Assembly (NCBI GenBank): GCA_030447505.1
Contig: JAUJOT010000002.1
Location: 434,001 to 498,000, forward strand
Direction of reading: 5' to 3'
Source of the DNA: Solirubrobacteraceae bacterium
Lineage (GTDB): Bacteria > Actinomycetota > Thermoleophilia > Solirubrobacterales > Solirubrobacteraceae
Length of the DNA: 64,000 nt
Shown here: piece after piece, positions 26,169-35,300 of the stretch
How positions within the stretch are numbered: position 1 is the stretch's first letter
How the letters are laid out: each line of letters opens with the position of its first letter
Made by a program: the position numbers and the translations under genes
Notes under the pieces: generated by a model
Told to the model about the DNA's origin: nothing
Seen by the model: the letters and a program-made list of their open reading frames with translations, nothing else
Databases searched by the model: none

Positions 26169-28745
26169 CTACTTGGCCTCCATCCAGGTCGGGCCGACGC
26201 CGATGTCGACCGCGAGCGGCGGGTCGTGCTCCCAGACGGCGCACATCTCGCGCCGGATCAGCTCGCGAACCGCCTCGACCTCGTCGGGCGGCCCCTCGAA
26301 GAGCAGCTCGTCGTGGACCGTCAGGATCGGGCGCACGACCGAGTCGCGCAGCGCCGCGTCGACGCGCACGAGGGCGAGCTTCATGACGTCCGCGGCCGTG
26401 CCCTGGATGACCGTGTTCACCGCGAGCCGCTCACCGAGCGTGCGGACCTGCCAGTTGCGCGCCTTGAGCTCGGGGATCTGGCGCCGCCGCCCCCACAGCG
26501 TCGTGACGTGCCCGCTCTCCGTCGCCTGTGCGATCGTCGCCTCGATGAACGAGCGCACGGCGGGAAAGCGCTCGAGGTACGTGTCGATGATCTCCTTGGC
26601 CTCCTCGCGCGAGATCGCGAGGCGGTCGGCGAGCCCGTAGTCGCTGAGGCCGTAGACGATCCCGTAGTTGACCATCTTCGCCTTCGAGCGCTGGCCGAGA
26701 TCGAGGTCCTCGGGCGCGGTCGCGAAGACCTTCGACGCCGTCGCCGTGTGGACGTCCTCGCCGCGCACGAAGATCTCCTTGAGGACCGGCTCGTCGGCGA
26801 TGTGGGCCAGCACGCGCAACTCGATCTGCGAGTAGTCGGCGCTGAGCAGCACGTTGCCCGGTGCCGCGTCGAAGCAGCCGCGGATCTCGCGTCCCAGCGC
26901 GGTGCGGATCGGGACGTTCTGCATGTTCGGGTTCGTCGAGGCGAGGCGCCCCGTCGTGGCGGCGGCCTGCAGGAACGTCGTGTGGATCCGCGAGCGGCCG
27001 TCGACGAGCTGCGGCAGGACGCTGAAGTACGTCTTGTCGAGCTGGTTGAGCTCGCGCCAGCGCTCGATCAGCGGGATGATCTCGTGCTCGTCGCGGATCG
27101 CCTGCAGCACGCGCGCGTCGGTCGAGAATCCCGTCTTGCCACGCCGCTTCTTCGACAGGCCGAGCTTGACGAAGAGGATCTCGCCGAGCTGCTGCGGGGA
27201 GCCGATGACGAACTCCGTGCCGGCGAGGGCGAAGATCGTGCGCTCGAGGTCGCGCACCTCGTCGCGTACGCGCGCGGTGATCTCCTGCAGGCGATCGGTG
27301 TTCAGCCGCACGCCGGCGACCTCCATACGCCGCAGCACCGCGACGAGCGGCAGCTCGATCTCCTGCATCACCGTCACGAGCCCGCGGGCGACGATCTGCT
27401 CGCGCTGCCACGCCGACAGCTCGCCGATCAGGATCGCTTCGGCGGCGACCTCGTCCTCGACGCCGGGCGCGCCGAGGCCGCGCTCCTCGAGCAGCTCGCG
27501 CAGCGGGTAGCCGCGGCGGGCAGGCTCGAGCAGGTACGCGCCGAGCAGCGCGTCGTGGGCGATCTTCGGCGGCACGACAGCGAGCGCCTTTGCGTCGTAG
27601 GCGACGACGGGGCGCTCGCCGGCGGCCGCGACGAGCTGCTCGGGGCCGTCCATCGTGCCGGTCAGCACGTCGTCGCCGGCGGCGACGGCGAAGCGCCAGG
27701 AGCTGTCGACCGCGAGCAGCTCGCCCTCGGGCACCTCGGGCGGGCGCGCGACGAGCACGAGCTCCTGCGCGGGCAGCGCGGCGATGTCGCGAAGGCCGCC
27801 CGTGCGAACGCTCGCGCTGACCTCGCGCGACGCCTCCGGCGCCGGAGCCGCCTGCTCAGCGCCGAGGAACTCCTCCAGCCGCCGCAACGGGTCGCGCAGC
27901 TCGAACTCGCGGAAGACCTCGCGCAGCTTCGAGCGGTCGGGCTTCAGCGACGCCGCCGCGACGACGTCGAGGTCGACCGGAAGGTCGCGGCGCATCGTCG
28001 CCAGCAGCTTGGAGACGCGCGCGTCCTCGGCGTGCCTGGTGAGGTTCTCCTTGCGCTTGGCGCCGGAGATCTGGTCGACCGAGCCGAGCACGCCCTCGAG
28101 GTCGCCGTAGCTGCGCAGAAGCTGCGCGGCCGTCTTGTCGCCGATGCCGGGAACGCCCGGGATGTTGTCGCTCGTGTCGCCCTTCAGGCCATAGAAGTCG
28201 GGAATCAGCTGCGGCGCGATGCCGTAGCGCTCGACGACCGCAGCGTGGTCGTAGAGCTTCGTGTCGGTGATGCCGCGCGACGTCGCCATCACGGTCACGA
28301 GCCCGTCGGCGTCGATCAGCTGAAACGCGTCGCGATCGCCCGTCACGATCACGACGGGAAGCGACTGCTCGCGAGCGCGCTCGGCGAGCGTCGCGATCAC
28401 GTCGTCGGCCTCGAAGCCCTCCAGCCGCGTGTTCGTGTAGCCGAAGGCCTCGACGAGCGGCTCGAAGTGCGGCCATTGCTCCTTCAGCAGGTCGGGCCGC
28501 GTCGAGCGCCCGGACTTGTACTCGGCGTAGACCTCCTTGCGCCCGCTGGCGCCCGCGTCCCAGACGACGACGGTCGGCTTCGTGCCGTGCTCGGTGAGGA
28601 TCTTCACGAGCATCGAGGCGAAGCCGAAGATCGCGTTCGTCGGAAATCCGGTCGACGTGGCGATCGACTCCGGTAACGCGAAGAACGCGCGGTAGACGAG
28701 CGAGTTGCCGTCGATCAGGTAGAGCGCGTCGCGGCGGTCGGCCAT
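26169..28745 (-). CDS. polA: DNA polymerase I, proofreading domain inactive
   Basis: 858 aa. The 5'-3' exonuclease domain is intact (DGNSLVYRAFFALP, GFEADDVIATLA, GDRDAFQLI, GLKGDTSDNIPGVPGIGDKT). The polymerase has motif A DYSQIELRVLAHIADE, motif B RSKAKMVNYGIVYGLSDYG and motif C TVHDELLFE. The middle 3'-5' exonuclease-like domain (about residues 330-440) is short, and its DxE position reads LLAVDSSWRF, so the metal ligands are lost, as in Taq polymerase. It fills gaps after excision repair and removes RNA primers. A TAGAGT box lies 9 nt before the ATG. Confidence 0.96.
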   Translation of the reverse strand: MADRRDALYLIDGNSLVYRAFFALPESIATSTGFPTNAIFGFASMLVKILTEHGTKPTVVVWDAGASGRKEVYAEYKSGRSTRPDLLKEQWPHFEPLVEAFGYTNTRLEGFEADDVIATLAERAREQSLPVVIVTGDRDAFQLIDADGLVTVMATSRGITDTKLYDHAAVVERYGIAPQLIPDFYGLKGDTSDNIPGVPGIGDKTAAQLLRSYGDLEGVLGSVDQISGAKRKENLTRHAEDARVSKLLATMRRDLPVDLDVVAAASLKPDRSKLREVFREFELRDPLRRLEEFLGAEQAAPAPEASREVSASVRTGGLRDIAALPAQELVLVARPPEVPEGELLAVDSSWRFAVAAGDDVLTGTMDGPEQLVAAAGERPVVAYDAKALAVVPPKIAHDALLGAYLLEPARRGYPLRELLEERGLGAPGVEDEVAAEAILIGELSAWQREQIVARGLVTVMQEIELPLVAVLRRMEVAGVRLNTDRLQEITARVRDEVRDLERTIFALAGTEFVIGSPQQLGEILFVKLGLSKKRRGKTGFSTDARVLQAIRDEHEIIPLIERWRELNQLDKTYFSVLPQLVDGRSRIHTTFLQAAATTGRLASTNPNMQNVPIRTALGREIRGCFDAAPGNVLLSADYSQIELRVLAHIADEPVLKEIFVRGEDVHTATASKVFATAPEDLDLGQRSKAKMVNYGIVYGLSDYGLADRLAISREEAKEIIDTYLERFPAVRSFIEATIAQATESGHVTTLWGRRRQIPELKARNWQVRTLGERLAVNTVIQGTAADVMKLALVRVDAALRDSVVRPILTVHDELLFEGPPDEVEAVRELIRREMCAVWEHDPPLAVDIGVGPTWMEAK

Positions 28746-28754
28746 CGGCTCGGC

Positions 28755-28760
28755 ACTCTA
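28755..28760 (-). promoter_or_regulatory. Leaderless -10 box of polA
   Basis: TAGAGT on the minus strand, 9 nt upstream of the polA ATG, without a Shine-Dalgarno between. It fits the TAnnnT pattern seen at many starts in this window. Confidence 0.45.
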
Positions 28761-28859
28761 CGGATCCCCGACGTCGCCTCCGACCGGGCGTCGCTGCGAC
28801 GCTCGAGCAGCCACGACCGCCCGTCGACCTGGCTCGAACCGACCGCCGGCGGCGGCCCG

Positions 28860-28865
28860 TATGCT
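28860..28865 (+). promoter_or_regulatory. Leaderless -10 box of the TIGR01777-type gene
   Basis: TATGCT on the plus strand ends 6 nt before the second of two tandem ATGs (28869 and 28872). This favours 28872 as the start of a leaderless message. Confidence 0.5.
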
Positions 28866-28871
28866 CGGATG

Positions 28872-29774
28872 ATGAGGGTCACCGTCACGGGCGCCACCGG
28901 CCGCGTCGGCCGCCATCTCGTCGCAGCGCTCAAGCAACGCGGCGACGAGGTCGCGGCACTGTCGCGCGATCCCGACCGCGCGACCGAGCTGCTCGGCGTC
29001 GAGGCGTTCGCCTGGAACATCAAGGAGGACGCTGCGCCGAAGCAGGCGCTCACGGGCCGTGACGCGATCGTCCACCTCGCCGGCGAGGACGTCGGCCAGC
29101 GCTGGAGCGCCAAGGTCAAGGCCGAGATCCTCGACAGCCGCGTGCGCGGGACGCGCAACATCGTCCACACCATCTTCGACACCACGCCGCGGCCGAAGGC
29201 GCTGATCTGCGCGTCTGCGTCGGGCTACTACGGTGCGCGCAAGGACGAGATCGTCGACGAGTCGGCCGGACCCGGCAGCGACTGGCTCGCGGAGGTCGTC
29301 GCGCGCTGGGAGCGCCAGGCGGAGACCGCGAAGATCGGCACGCGGACGGTCGTGGTCCGCACCGGGATCGTGCTCGACGCACACGGCGGTGCGCTGAAGA
29401 GGATGCTGCCGCCGTTCAAGGCCGGGATCGGCGGGCCGATCGGCAGCGGCAAGCAGTACGTGCCGTGGATCCACCTCGACGACCTCGTCGGCATCTACCT
29501 CGCTGCGATCGACAACCCCACGTTTCAGGGGCCGATCAACGCCTGCGCGCCGGAGCCGGTCACGAACAAGGCGTTCGCCAGGGCGCTCGGCCGCGCGCTC
29601 AGACGTCCGGCGGTCGCGCCCGTGCCGGGGTTCGCGCTCAAGCTCCTCTACGGCGCGATGAGCCAGATCGTCCTGACAGGCCAGCGGATGGTGCCCGCAC
29701 GCGCCGCCGAGCTCCCCTACGAGTTCAAGCACCCCGATCTCGACGAGGCGCTGCGCAGCACGATCGCCTCCTGA
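28872..29774 (+). CDS. TIGR01777-family epimerase (SDR fold)
   Basis: 300 aa. The NAD(P)-binding motif VTVTGATGRVGRHLVAAL opens the protein. IVHLAGEDVGQRWSAKVKAEIL, SRVRGTRN and the catalytic-type region CASASGYYGARKDEIVDES follow, and the C-terminal DUF1731-like end contains FKHPDLDEALRSTIAS. Family members (E. coli YfcH, plant homologue of SulA) are predicted sugar-nucleotide epimerases of unknown substrate; some affect cell division. It is transcribed alone, divergent from polA. Confidence 0.9.
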   Translation: MRVTVTGATGRVGRHLVAALKQRGDEVAALSRDPDRATELLGVEAFAWNIKEDAAPKQALTGRDAIVHLAGEDVGQRWSAKVKAEILDSRVRGTRNIVHTIFDTTPRPKALICASASGYYGARKDEIVDESAGPGSDWLAEVVARWERQAETAKIGTRTVVVRTGIVLDAHGGALKRMLPPFKAGIGGPIGSGKQYVPWIHLDDLVGIYLAAIDNPTFQGPINACAPEPVTNKAFARALGRALRRPAVAPVPGFALKLLYGAMSQIVLTGQRMVPARAAELPYEFKHPDLDEALRSTIAS

Positions 29775-29801
29775 GCGCGCAGCGTGCGACGCCGCGCTCT
29801 G

Positions 29802-30023
29802 TCAGCTTCGCGTCCGCTTGCGACGACCCCAGTCCGACGTCGGCTTGGCCGGGACGACGAGCCAGATCAGCACGCCGACGAACGTCAGCAGCAGGCCGGA
29901 GGCAAGACCGGCGCGCTCGCCGTAGCCCTTCTTGTTCGACAAGAAGCTCGCGACGATCGCCGACAGCAGCCAGCCGTACAGCAGGTACAGCGCGCTCGCC
30001 CCGATCACGCCGAGGACTGTCAT
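29802..30023 (-). CDS. Small two-TM membrane protein
   Basis: 73 aa from ATG 30023, overlapping the livF stop by 4 nt. Two hydrophobic helices (about residues 4-27 and 37-57) are joined by a short loop (SNKKGYGERAG) and followed by a basic tail (GRRKRTRS). The first helix pair resembles small proteins annotated only as hypothetical. Its coupling to livF makes it the last gene of the transporter operon; a role in that transporter is possible but not shown. Confidence 0.75.
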   Translation of the reverse strand: MTVLGVIGASALYLLYGWLLSAIVASFLSNKKGYGERAGLASGLLLTFVGVLIWLVVPAKPTSDWGRRKRTRS

Positions 30024-30727
30024 CCGCCGAGGTAGGCCTTCCGGACGTCGGGGTTCGTCCGCAGCGTCGCAGAGCGGTCGGCCATCGCGACGCTGCCGGT
30101 CTCCAGCACGTAGGCGCGCTGCGACACCGCGAGCGCGTAGTTGGCGTTCTGCTCGACGAGCAGGATCGTCGTGCCCTGGCGATTGATCTCGGCGATCGTC
30201 TCGTAGATGCGCTCGACGAGGATCGGCGCGATGCCCATCGACGGCTCGTCGAGCAGCAGGAGCTTCGGACGAGCCATCAGCGCGCGGCCGATCGCGAGCA
30301 TCTGCTGCTCGCCGCCGGACATCGTGCCGGCCTTCTGGCGCTCGCGCTCCTGCAGGCGGGGAAACAGCTCGAAGACGCGTCGCATGTCGTCGGCGACCTC
30401 GTCGTCGCGGCGCAGGTAGGCGCCCATGTCGAGGTTCTCGCGCACGGTCATGCGCGGGAAGCAGCGCCGCCCCTCGGGCGACTGCGAGATCCCGAGCTTG
30501 ACGATCTCCGCCGGCGCGGTGCGCGTGATGTTCTCGCCCAGGAAGCGGATGTCGCCGGTGCGCGGCGGCGTCAGCCCCGAGATCGACCGCAGCGTCGTCG
30601 ACTTGCCGGCGCCGTTGGCGCCGATCAGCGTGACGCACTCGCCCTCGTCGACGGTCAGCGAGATGCTCTTCAGCGCCCGGATGTTGCCGTAGTAGGTGCT
30701 GATCTCGTCGATCTCCAGCAGCGCCAT
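30020..30727 (-). CDS. livF: Branched-chain amino acid ABC transporter ATPase LivF
   Basis: 235 aa, standard LivF length. Walker A GANGAGKST, Q-loop region LGISQSPEGRRCFPRMTVRENL, signature MSGGEQQMLAIGRALM, Walker B LLLLDEPSMG and the H-region are all intact. With LivG it drives import of branched-chain or other amino acids through LivHM. The ATG overlaps the livG stop by one base (TGATG). Confidence 0.95.
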   Translation of the reverse strand: MALLEIDEISTYYGNIRALKSISLTVDEGECVTLIGANGAGKSTTLRSISGLTPPRTGDIRFLGENITRTAPAEIVKLGISQSPEGRRCFPRMTVRENLDMGAYLRRDDEVADDMRRVFELFPRLQERERQKAGTMSGGEQQMLAIGRALMARPKLLLLDEPSMGIAPILVERIYETIAEINRQGTTILLVEQNANYALAVSQRAYVLETGSVAMADRSATLRTNPDVRKAYLGG

Positions 30728-31542
30728 CAGACAACGCCCCCCTGACGCTGGCGCTCGGCCTCCTGCTTGCCGAGATACGCCTCGACGACGAGCGGGTCGG
30801 TACGCACCGTCTGCGCGTCTCCCTCGGAGATCTTCTCGCCGTGGTCGAGCACCGTGACGTGCTCCGAGACGCCCATGACGACCTTCATGTCGTGCTCGAT
30901 GAGCAGGATCGACAGCCCGAGCTCGTCGCGCAGGCGCTCCATGAAGCGCGTCAGGTCCTCGGACTCCTGCGGGTTCATGCCCGCCGTCGGCTCGTCGAGC
31001 AGCAGCAGCTTCGGATCGGAGGCCAGTGCACGCGCGATCTCGACGCGGCGCTGGTCGCCGTAGGAGAGGTTCGTCGCAAGCTGCTCGTGCAGCGCCGACC
31101 GCAGGCCGACGTACTCCAGCGCCTCTGCGGCCTTGTCGCGCACGCGCTGCTCTTCCCGGCGCACGCGCGGCGGCCGCAGGATCGATCCGAACAGACCGGC
31201 CTTCATGCGGGCGTGCTGGCCCACCATGACGTTCTCGAGCGCCGTCATCGTGCCGAACAGGCGGATGTTCTGGAACGTGCGCGCGATGCCGAGCGCCATG
31301 ATCTTGTCCGGGCGGACCGCGGTGATGTCCTTGCCCTCGAAGCGCACGCGCCCGAGCGTCGGCTTGTACAGCCCGGTGAGGATGTTGAAGAACGTCGTCT
31401 TGCCGGCGCCGTTGGGACCGATCAGCGAGACGATCGCGCCCCGCGGAATCGCGAACGAGACGTCGTTGACGGCGGTCAGGCCGCCGAACTGCTTCGTGAT
31501 CGCCTCGGCGGCGAGGATCGGGCCGGTGCCGTCCGCGCTCAT
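30727..31542 (-). CDS. livG: Branched-chain amino acid ABC transporter ATPase LivG
   Basis: 271 aa. I chose ATG 31542, which overlaps the livM stop (ATGA), over the long upstream extension of the frame. Walker A GPNGAGKTTFFN, the LivG hallmark GIARTFQNIRLFGTMTALENVM, signature LSYGDQRRVEIARAL, Walker B LLLLDEPTAGMNPQE and the LIEHDMKVVMG switch region are present. It forms the ATPase pair with LivF. Confidence 0.95.
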   Translation of the reverse strand: MSADGTGPILAAEAITKQFGGLTAVNDVSFAIPRGAIVSLIGPNGAGKTTFFNILTGLYKPTLGRVRFEGKDITAVRPDKIMALGIARTFQNIRLFGTMTALENVMVGQHARMKAGLFGSILRPPRVRREEQRVRDKAAEALEYVGLRSALHEQLATNLSYGDQRRVEIARALASDPKLLLLDEPTAGMNPQESEDLTRFMERLRDELGLSILLIEHDMKVVMGVSEHVTVLDHGEKISEGDAQTVRTDPLVVEAYLGKQEAERQRQGGVV

Positions 31543-32750
31543 GACATGCGCGCCTCGTAGACGGCCTCGTCGGTCTCGATCGACTCGTCGCGAAGCTCCA
31601 TCTGCCGTCGTCGCTCGGGGATCAGCCCCTCGGGCCGCAACACCATCATGATCAGCAGCAGGAAGCCGAAGATCCCGAACGACAGCTGCGTCAGATCGAA
31701 GTCGAGGCCGAGCGCGCTGGGCACGTCGTTGAGCACGTCGGGAATCAGCCGGTTGTTGATGAACGACAGCGCGATCGCACCCAGCACCACGCCCCAGATC
31801 GACCCCAGGCCGCCGAGGATGATCATCGCGAGCAGGAAGATCGAGAACGAGAACTGGAACTGGTCGGCGTTGACCGTGTTCAGATACGACCCGAGGAAGG
31901 CGCCCGAGATGCCGCCGAACGCCGCGCCGGTGCCATAGGCCATCAGCTTCGTCTTGACCAGCGGCACGCCCATCGAGGCGGCCGCGACCTCGTCCTCGCG
32001 CAGGGCGATCCAGGCCCGTCCGAGACGCGAGTCGCGCAGGCGCAGGTTCACGAACAGCACGAGCAGCACGAGCGCGAACGCAAGCCAGTACCACGGCCGC
32101 AACTCGAGCGACGTGAACGGGGCGAGCAACGGCAGGTCGACCTTGTCGACCGGCGTGATGCCCTGGCGCCCGGCGGTCAGCGTCTGCTCGCCGCCGAGGA
32201 AGCCCAGTGCGATCTGGTCGCCGTTGATCGCGATGCGGCCGATGATCTCGCCGAAGGCCAGCGTGACGATCGCGATGTAGTCGCCGCGCAGCCGCAGCGT
32301 CGGCAGGCCGATCGCCATCCCGGCGATCGTGCAGAAGAGCACCGCGATGACGACGATGATCAAGAAGTTGAGGTGGATGCCCGGCGCCTCGGCGGCGATG
32401 CCGGTGACGAGCACGTGGATGCCGTTCTCGGTGATGCCCGAGAAGAAGAACGAGCCGAACCAGCCGATCGTGTACGCCCCGATCGCGAAGAACGCGACGT
32501 AGCCGAGGTCCAGCAGCCCCGCGAAGCCGACGATGATGTTCAGCCCCAGCGCCATCACCACGTAGGCCAGCGCGAGCGTGGCGTCGTCGATGAACCCGCC
32601 GCCGGCGTCGAAGAAGAACGGCAGGACCAGCCCGCCGACGATCAGCGCGGCCGCCAGCAGGCGCCGCGCGGCGATCGGCAGCTGATCGGGCCGGCCGAAG
32701 CGCCGCGAGCGCGCCTGCGCGCGCTCCTCGACTCCGACTGCCGTGCTCAC
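31539..32750 (-). CDS. livM: Branched-chain amino acid ABC transporter permease LivM
   Basis: 403 aa from GTG 32750, overlapping the livH stop (GTGA). About ten hydrophobic helices; the family motifs ALGLNIIVGFAGLLDLGYVAFFAIGAY and LREDEVAAASMGVPLVKTKLMAYGTGAAFGGISGA are clear. A loop of roughly 40 residues after TIGWFGSFF, and a C-terminal cytoplasmic tail, extend it beyond the shortest members. It forms the channel with LivH. Confidence 0.94.
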   Translation of the reverse strand: MSTAVGVEERAQARSRRFGRPDQLPIAARRLLAAALIVGGLVLPFFFDAGGGFIDDATLALAYVVMALGLNIIVGFAGLLDLGYVAFFAIGAYTIGWFGSFFFSGITENGIHVLVTGIAAEAPGIHLNFLIIVVIAVLFCTIAGMAIGLPTLRLRGDYIAIVTLAFGEIIGRIAINGDQIALGFLGGEQTLTAGRQGITPVDKVDLPLLAPFTSLELRPWYWLAFALVLLVLFVNLRLRDSRLGRAWIALREDEVAAASMGVPLVKTKLMAYGTGAAFGGISGAFLGSYLNTVNADQFQFSFSIFLLAMIILGGLGSIWGVVLGAIALSFINNRLIPDVLNDVPSALGLDFDLTQLSFGIFGFLLLIMMVLRPEGLIPERRRQMELRDESIETDEAVYEARMS

Positions 32751-33802
32751 CCCGCCTCCCGGGTCTCTTCGCCGAGCAGCCCGGACGGCTTGAAGGTCAT
32801 GATCAGCACGAGGTACGCGAAGACGATCGCGGGCGTCCATTCGCCGCCGATCCGGTTGTCGGAGATCTGCTGGATGAAGCCGATGATGAAGCCGCCCAAG
32901 ACCGCGCCGCGGACGTTGCCGATGCCTCCCATGACCGCCGCGGTGAACGCGATCAGCCCCGCGGTGAAGCCCTGGAAGTACCAGATCGTCGTCTGGTACA
33001 GCGCGTAGATGAGGCCCGCCGCGCCGGCCAGCATGCCGCCGATCAGGAACGTCAGAGAGATCGTCGTGTCGACGTTGATGCCCATCAGGCGGGCGGCGTC
33101 GGGGTCCTGCGCGGTCGCACGCATCGCCTTGCCCAGCCTGCTGCGCGTGATGAACGCGGTCATCAGCAGCACGAGCGGGATCGTGACCACGACGGCGAGC
33201 AGGTCACCGTTGGTGACGACGACGCCCGCGACCGTGAAGAGCGCATTCTGCGACTCGATCAGATCGACGATGCCCTCCGGCGAGCCGCCACGCCACAGCA
33301 GGCCGACGTTCTGCAGGATGAAGGACATGCCGACCGCGGTGATCAGCGGCGCCAGCTTCGGGGAGCCGCGCAGCGGCCGGTAGGCGACGCGCTCGATCAT
33401 CACGTTGAGCGTGCCCGAGACGACCATCGCCAGCAGGAGGACCGCCACCAGCCCGAAGACCAGGCCGGCCGTGCCGGTCACGGCGCCGAGGCCGATCGTC
33501 GCGAACAGGCTGGCGGACGCGAACGAGCCGATCATGAAGACCTCGCCGTGGGCGAAGTTGATCAGCTCGATGATGCCGTAGACGAGCGTGTAGCCGATCG
33601 CCACCAGCGCCCAGATGGCCCCGTTCGAGAGGCCGTCGACGAGGTTGTTGGCAAGCCGGCTGAGGTCGCCGTCGGTGCGCAGGTCGTCGATCCCGTACGC
33701 GACCGGCAGCACGAGCAGGGCGAGGATCAGGCCGTACTGGCCGAGCGCGTTGCGCAGCACGGCGAGCGGCGAGCGGGCGGCGGGGATCCTGGCGGCTTCC
33801 AT
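32747..33802 (-). CDS. livH: Branched-chain amino acid ABC transporter permease LivH
   Basis: 351 aa, about nine hydrophobic helices. The LivH signature DGLSNGAIWALVAIGYTLVYGIIELINFAHGEVF is intact, as is the loop TRSRLGKAMRATAQDPDAARLMGIN that contacts the ATPases. The N-terminus is about 50 residues longer than in E. coli LivH and holds an additional hydrophobic segment. It is the first permease of the operon and follows the binding protein after a strong stem-loop. Confidence 0.94.
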   Translation of the reverse strand: MEAARIPAARSPLAVLRNALGQYGLILALLVLPVAYGIDDLRTDGDLSRLANNLVDGLSNGAIWALVAIGYTLVYGIIELINFAHGEVFMIGSFASASLFATIGLGAVTGTAGLVFGLVAVLLLAMVVSGTLNVMIERVAYRPLRGSPKLAPLITAVGMSFILQNVGLLWRGGSPEGIVDLIESQNALFTVAGVVVTNGDLLAVVVTIPLVLLMTAFITRSRLGKAMRATAQDPDAARLMGINVDTTISLTFLIGGMLAGAAGLIYALYQTTIWYFQGFTAGLIAFTAAVMGGIGNVRGAVLGGFIIGFIQQISDNRIGGEWTPAIVFAYLVLIMTFKPSGLLGEETREAG

Positions 33803-33828
33803 CAGTTCTTCTGTTCACCCTCTGAGAA

Positions 33829-33859
33829 CGGCGGGGCGGGCGTCCTGCCCGCCCCGCCG
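33829..33859 (-). terminator. Intra-operon stem-loop between binding protein and livH
   Basis: A perfect 13-bp inverted repeat (CGGCGGGGCGGGC / GCCCGCCCCGCCG) with a 5-nt loop lies in the 69 bases between the binding-protein stop (33872) and the livH start (33802). There is no T-run. A partial terminator or RNA-protecting stem here would keep binding-protein levels above those of the membrane parts, as seen in many ABC operons. Confidence 0.7.
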
Positions 33860-33871
33860 AACCCGGGCTTT

Positions 33872-35197
33872 CTACTCGTCGGCCTGACCGCCCTCGGCGG
33901 GACCGGTGCCGCCGCCGGGGGCGTCGCCGCCCGGCTCGGCCTTGGCCTCGACGGACTTGTCGAAGACCAGCTCGCCCTTGTCGTCGATCGTGTACACGCC
34001 GTACGTCGTCAGCGTCGTGTCGCCGTTGTCGTCGATCGAGTACTTCCCGAGCACGGACTCGCGGTCCTTCGTGTTGAACAGCGCCTCGACGACGCTCTCC
34101 TTCGCGCCGTCGGAGCGTGCGATCGCGTCGAGCGCGAGGCGCATCGCCTCGTAGCCGTAGATCGCGTACGGGTCGGGGTTCTTCTCGCCGAACTTGTCCG
34201 CAAAGGCCTTGAAGAACTGCTGGCCCTCCTGCGGGTAGGACTCGGGGTCGAGCGTCGCAACCGTGACCTTGACGCGCTTGGCGACGTTCGACGGGATGCC
34301 GCCCTCGCCCGGATCGGCGAAGCCCGACTCCGCGACGCCGTCGGGGCCGTACAGCTTGGCGTTGGGCAGCGCCGCGGCGAAGTCCTTGAAGATCTGGACC
34401 GCGCCGTTGGCGGTGATCCCGGAGAACACGAAGCAGTCCGTCCCGCGACGCTCGGCCGCCGCCGCGACGGAGCGGTAGTTCGGCGCCTTGGGATCGATGC
34501 CGTTGTTGCCCGTGATCTTCATCCCGAGCTCCTTGACGGAGTTCTCGATGTTGCGCGCCAGGCCGACGCCGTAGACCTCCTTGTCGTTGGCGATGTAGAT
34601 GTTCTTGCAGCCGTCCTCCTGCATGACCGTCGCCAGCGCCGCGCCCTGGATCGTGTCCTTGGGCACGATCCGCACGTAATGGCGCTTGCCCGTCGGGTAG
34701 TACTTCTCGGGCTCGCCCTTGTCCGCGCCGGGCTGGTCGGAGGTCAGGCCGACGGCGGTGTTCGCCGGCGAGATCTGCGGCACGAAGGCCTCGTTGAGGA
34801 TCGGCATCGAGACCGCCGAGGCGCCGGAGTTGAACTCGCCGATGTAGGCGCCGATGTTGTCGTCCTGCGCGGCCCTGCGGGCGTTCTGCGCCGTCGCCTC
34901 CGGCGTCCAATTGCCGGCCTGGGCGGTCGAGTCGTCGAGCGAGCGGTAGTTGATCTCGAACTTCCCGGCCTTGTTGTTCGCCTGCTCGAGCGCGAGCTTG
35001 ATGCCGTTGACCATCGCCGTCGTCTGCGGACGCGAGGCGCCCTGCAGCGGCAGGCTCGAGTAGACCGTCAGCGTCTTCGCCGCGCTCTCCGTCGGAGTTC
35101 CCGCGGCGCCCTGTTCGTCTTCGTCGCCGCATGCCGCGACGCCGACGGCCGACAGCGCGACGACGCAGCTGAATGTCACAAGTCGATGCAGTTTCAA
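33872..35197 (-). CDS. livJ: Branched-chain amino acid-binding lipoprotein
   Basis: 441 aa. The start is TTG 35197: a GGGAG sits 6 nt upstream, and it begins a proper lipoprotein signal (KLHRLVTFSCVVALSAVGVAAC, lipobox VAAC). An upstream ATG at 35245 would bury this signal. The mature protein is a type I periplasmic binding fold of the LivJ/ANF group: TLTVYSSLPLQGASR, ANTAVGLTSDQPGADKGEP, DPYAIYGYEAMRLALDAIA. It captures amino acids outside the membrane for LivHMGF. A Gly/Pro/Glu-rich tail ends the protein. Confidence 0.93.
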   Translation of the reverse strand: MKLHRLVTFSCVVALSAVGVAACGDEDEQGAAGTPTESAAKTLTVYSSLPLQGASRPQTTAMVNGIKLALEQANNKAGKFEINYRSLDDSTAQAGNWTPEATAQNARRAAQDDNIGAYIGEFNSGASAVSMPILNEAFVPQISPANTAVGLTSDQPGADKGEPEKYYPTGKRHYVRIVPKDTIQGAALATVMQEDGCKNIYIANDKEVYGVGLARNIENSVKELGMKITGNNGIDPKAPNYRSVAAAAERRGTDCFVFSGITANGAVQIFKDFAAALPNAKLYGPDGVAESGFADPGEGGIPSNVAKRVKVTVATLDPESYPQEGQQFFKAFADKFGEKNPDPYAIYGYEAMRLALDAIARSDGAKESVVEALFNTKDRESVLGKYSIDDNGDTTLTTYGVYTIDDKGELVFDKSVEAKAEPGGDAPGGGTGPAEGGQADE

Positions 35198-35300
35198 GTC
35201 ATTCTCCCGCAGCACGGTGGACAGATTGATCGGCGGATCGTACACCTGTTCCTGCGGCGCGAGTGCAGTTGTACGGGCGCGTGCAGCGAGCGTACGGCGA
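35198..35300 (-). promoter_or_regulatory. Leader and candidate promoter of the liv binding-protein gene
   Basis: Minus-strand TACGAT (35237-35242) could be the -10 of a transcript with a leader of about 33 nt that carries the GGGAG ribosome site near 35204-35208. The -35 is not recognisable. The second binding-protein gene ends at 35301, so read-through is also possible. Confidence 0.4.

Noticed and set aside
26226-28676. 816-codon open frame opposite polA
   Set aside because: Antisense frame opened by high GC; Arg/Asp/Glu/Val-rich composition without motifs, and polA on the other strand is complete.
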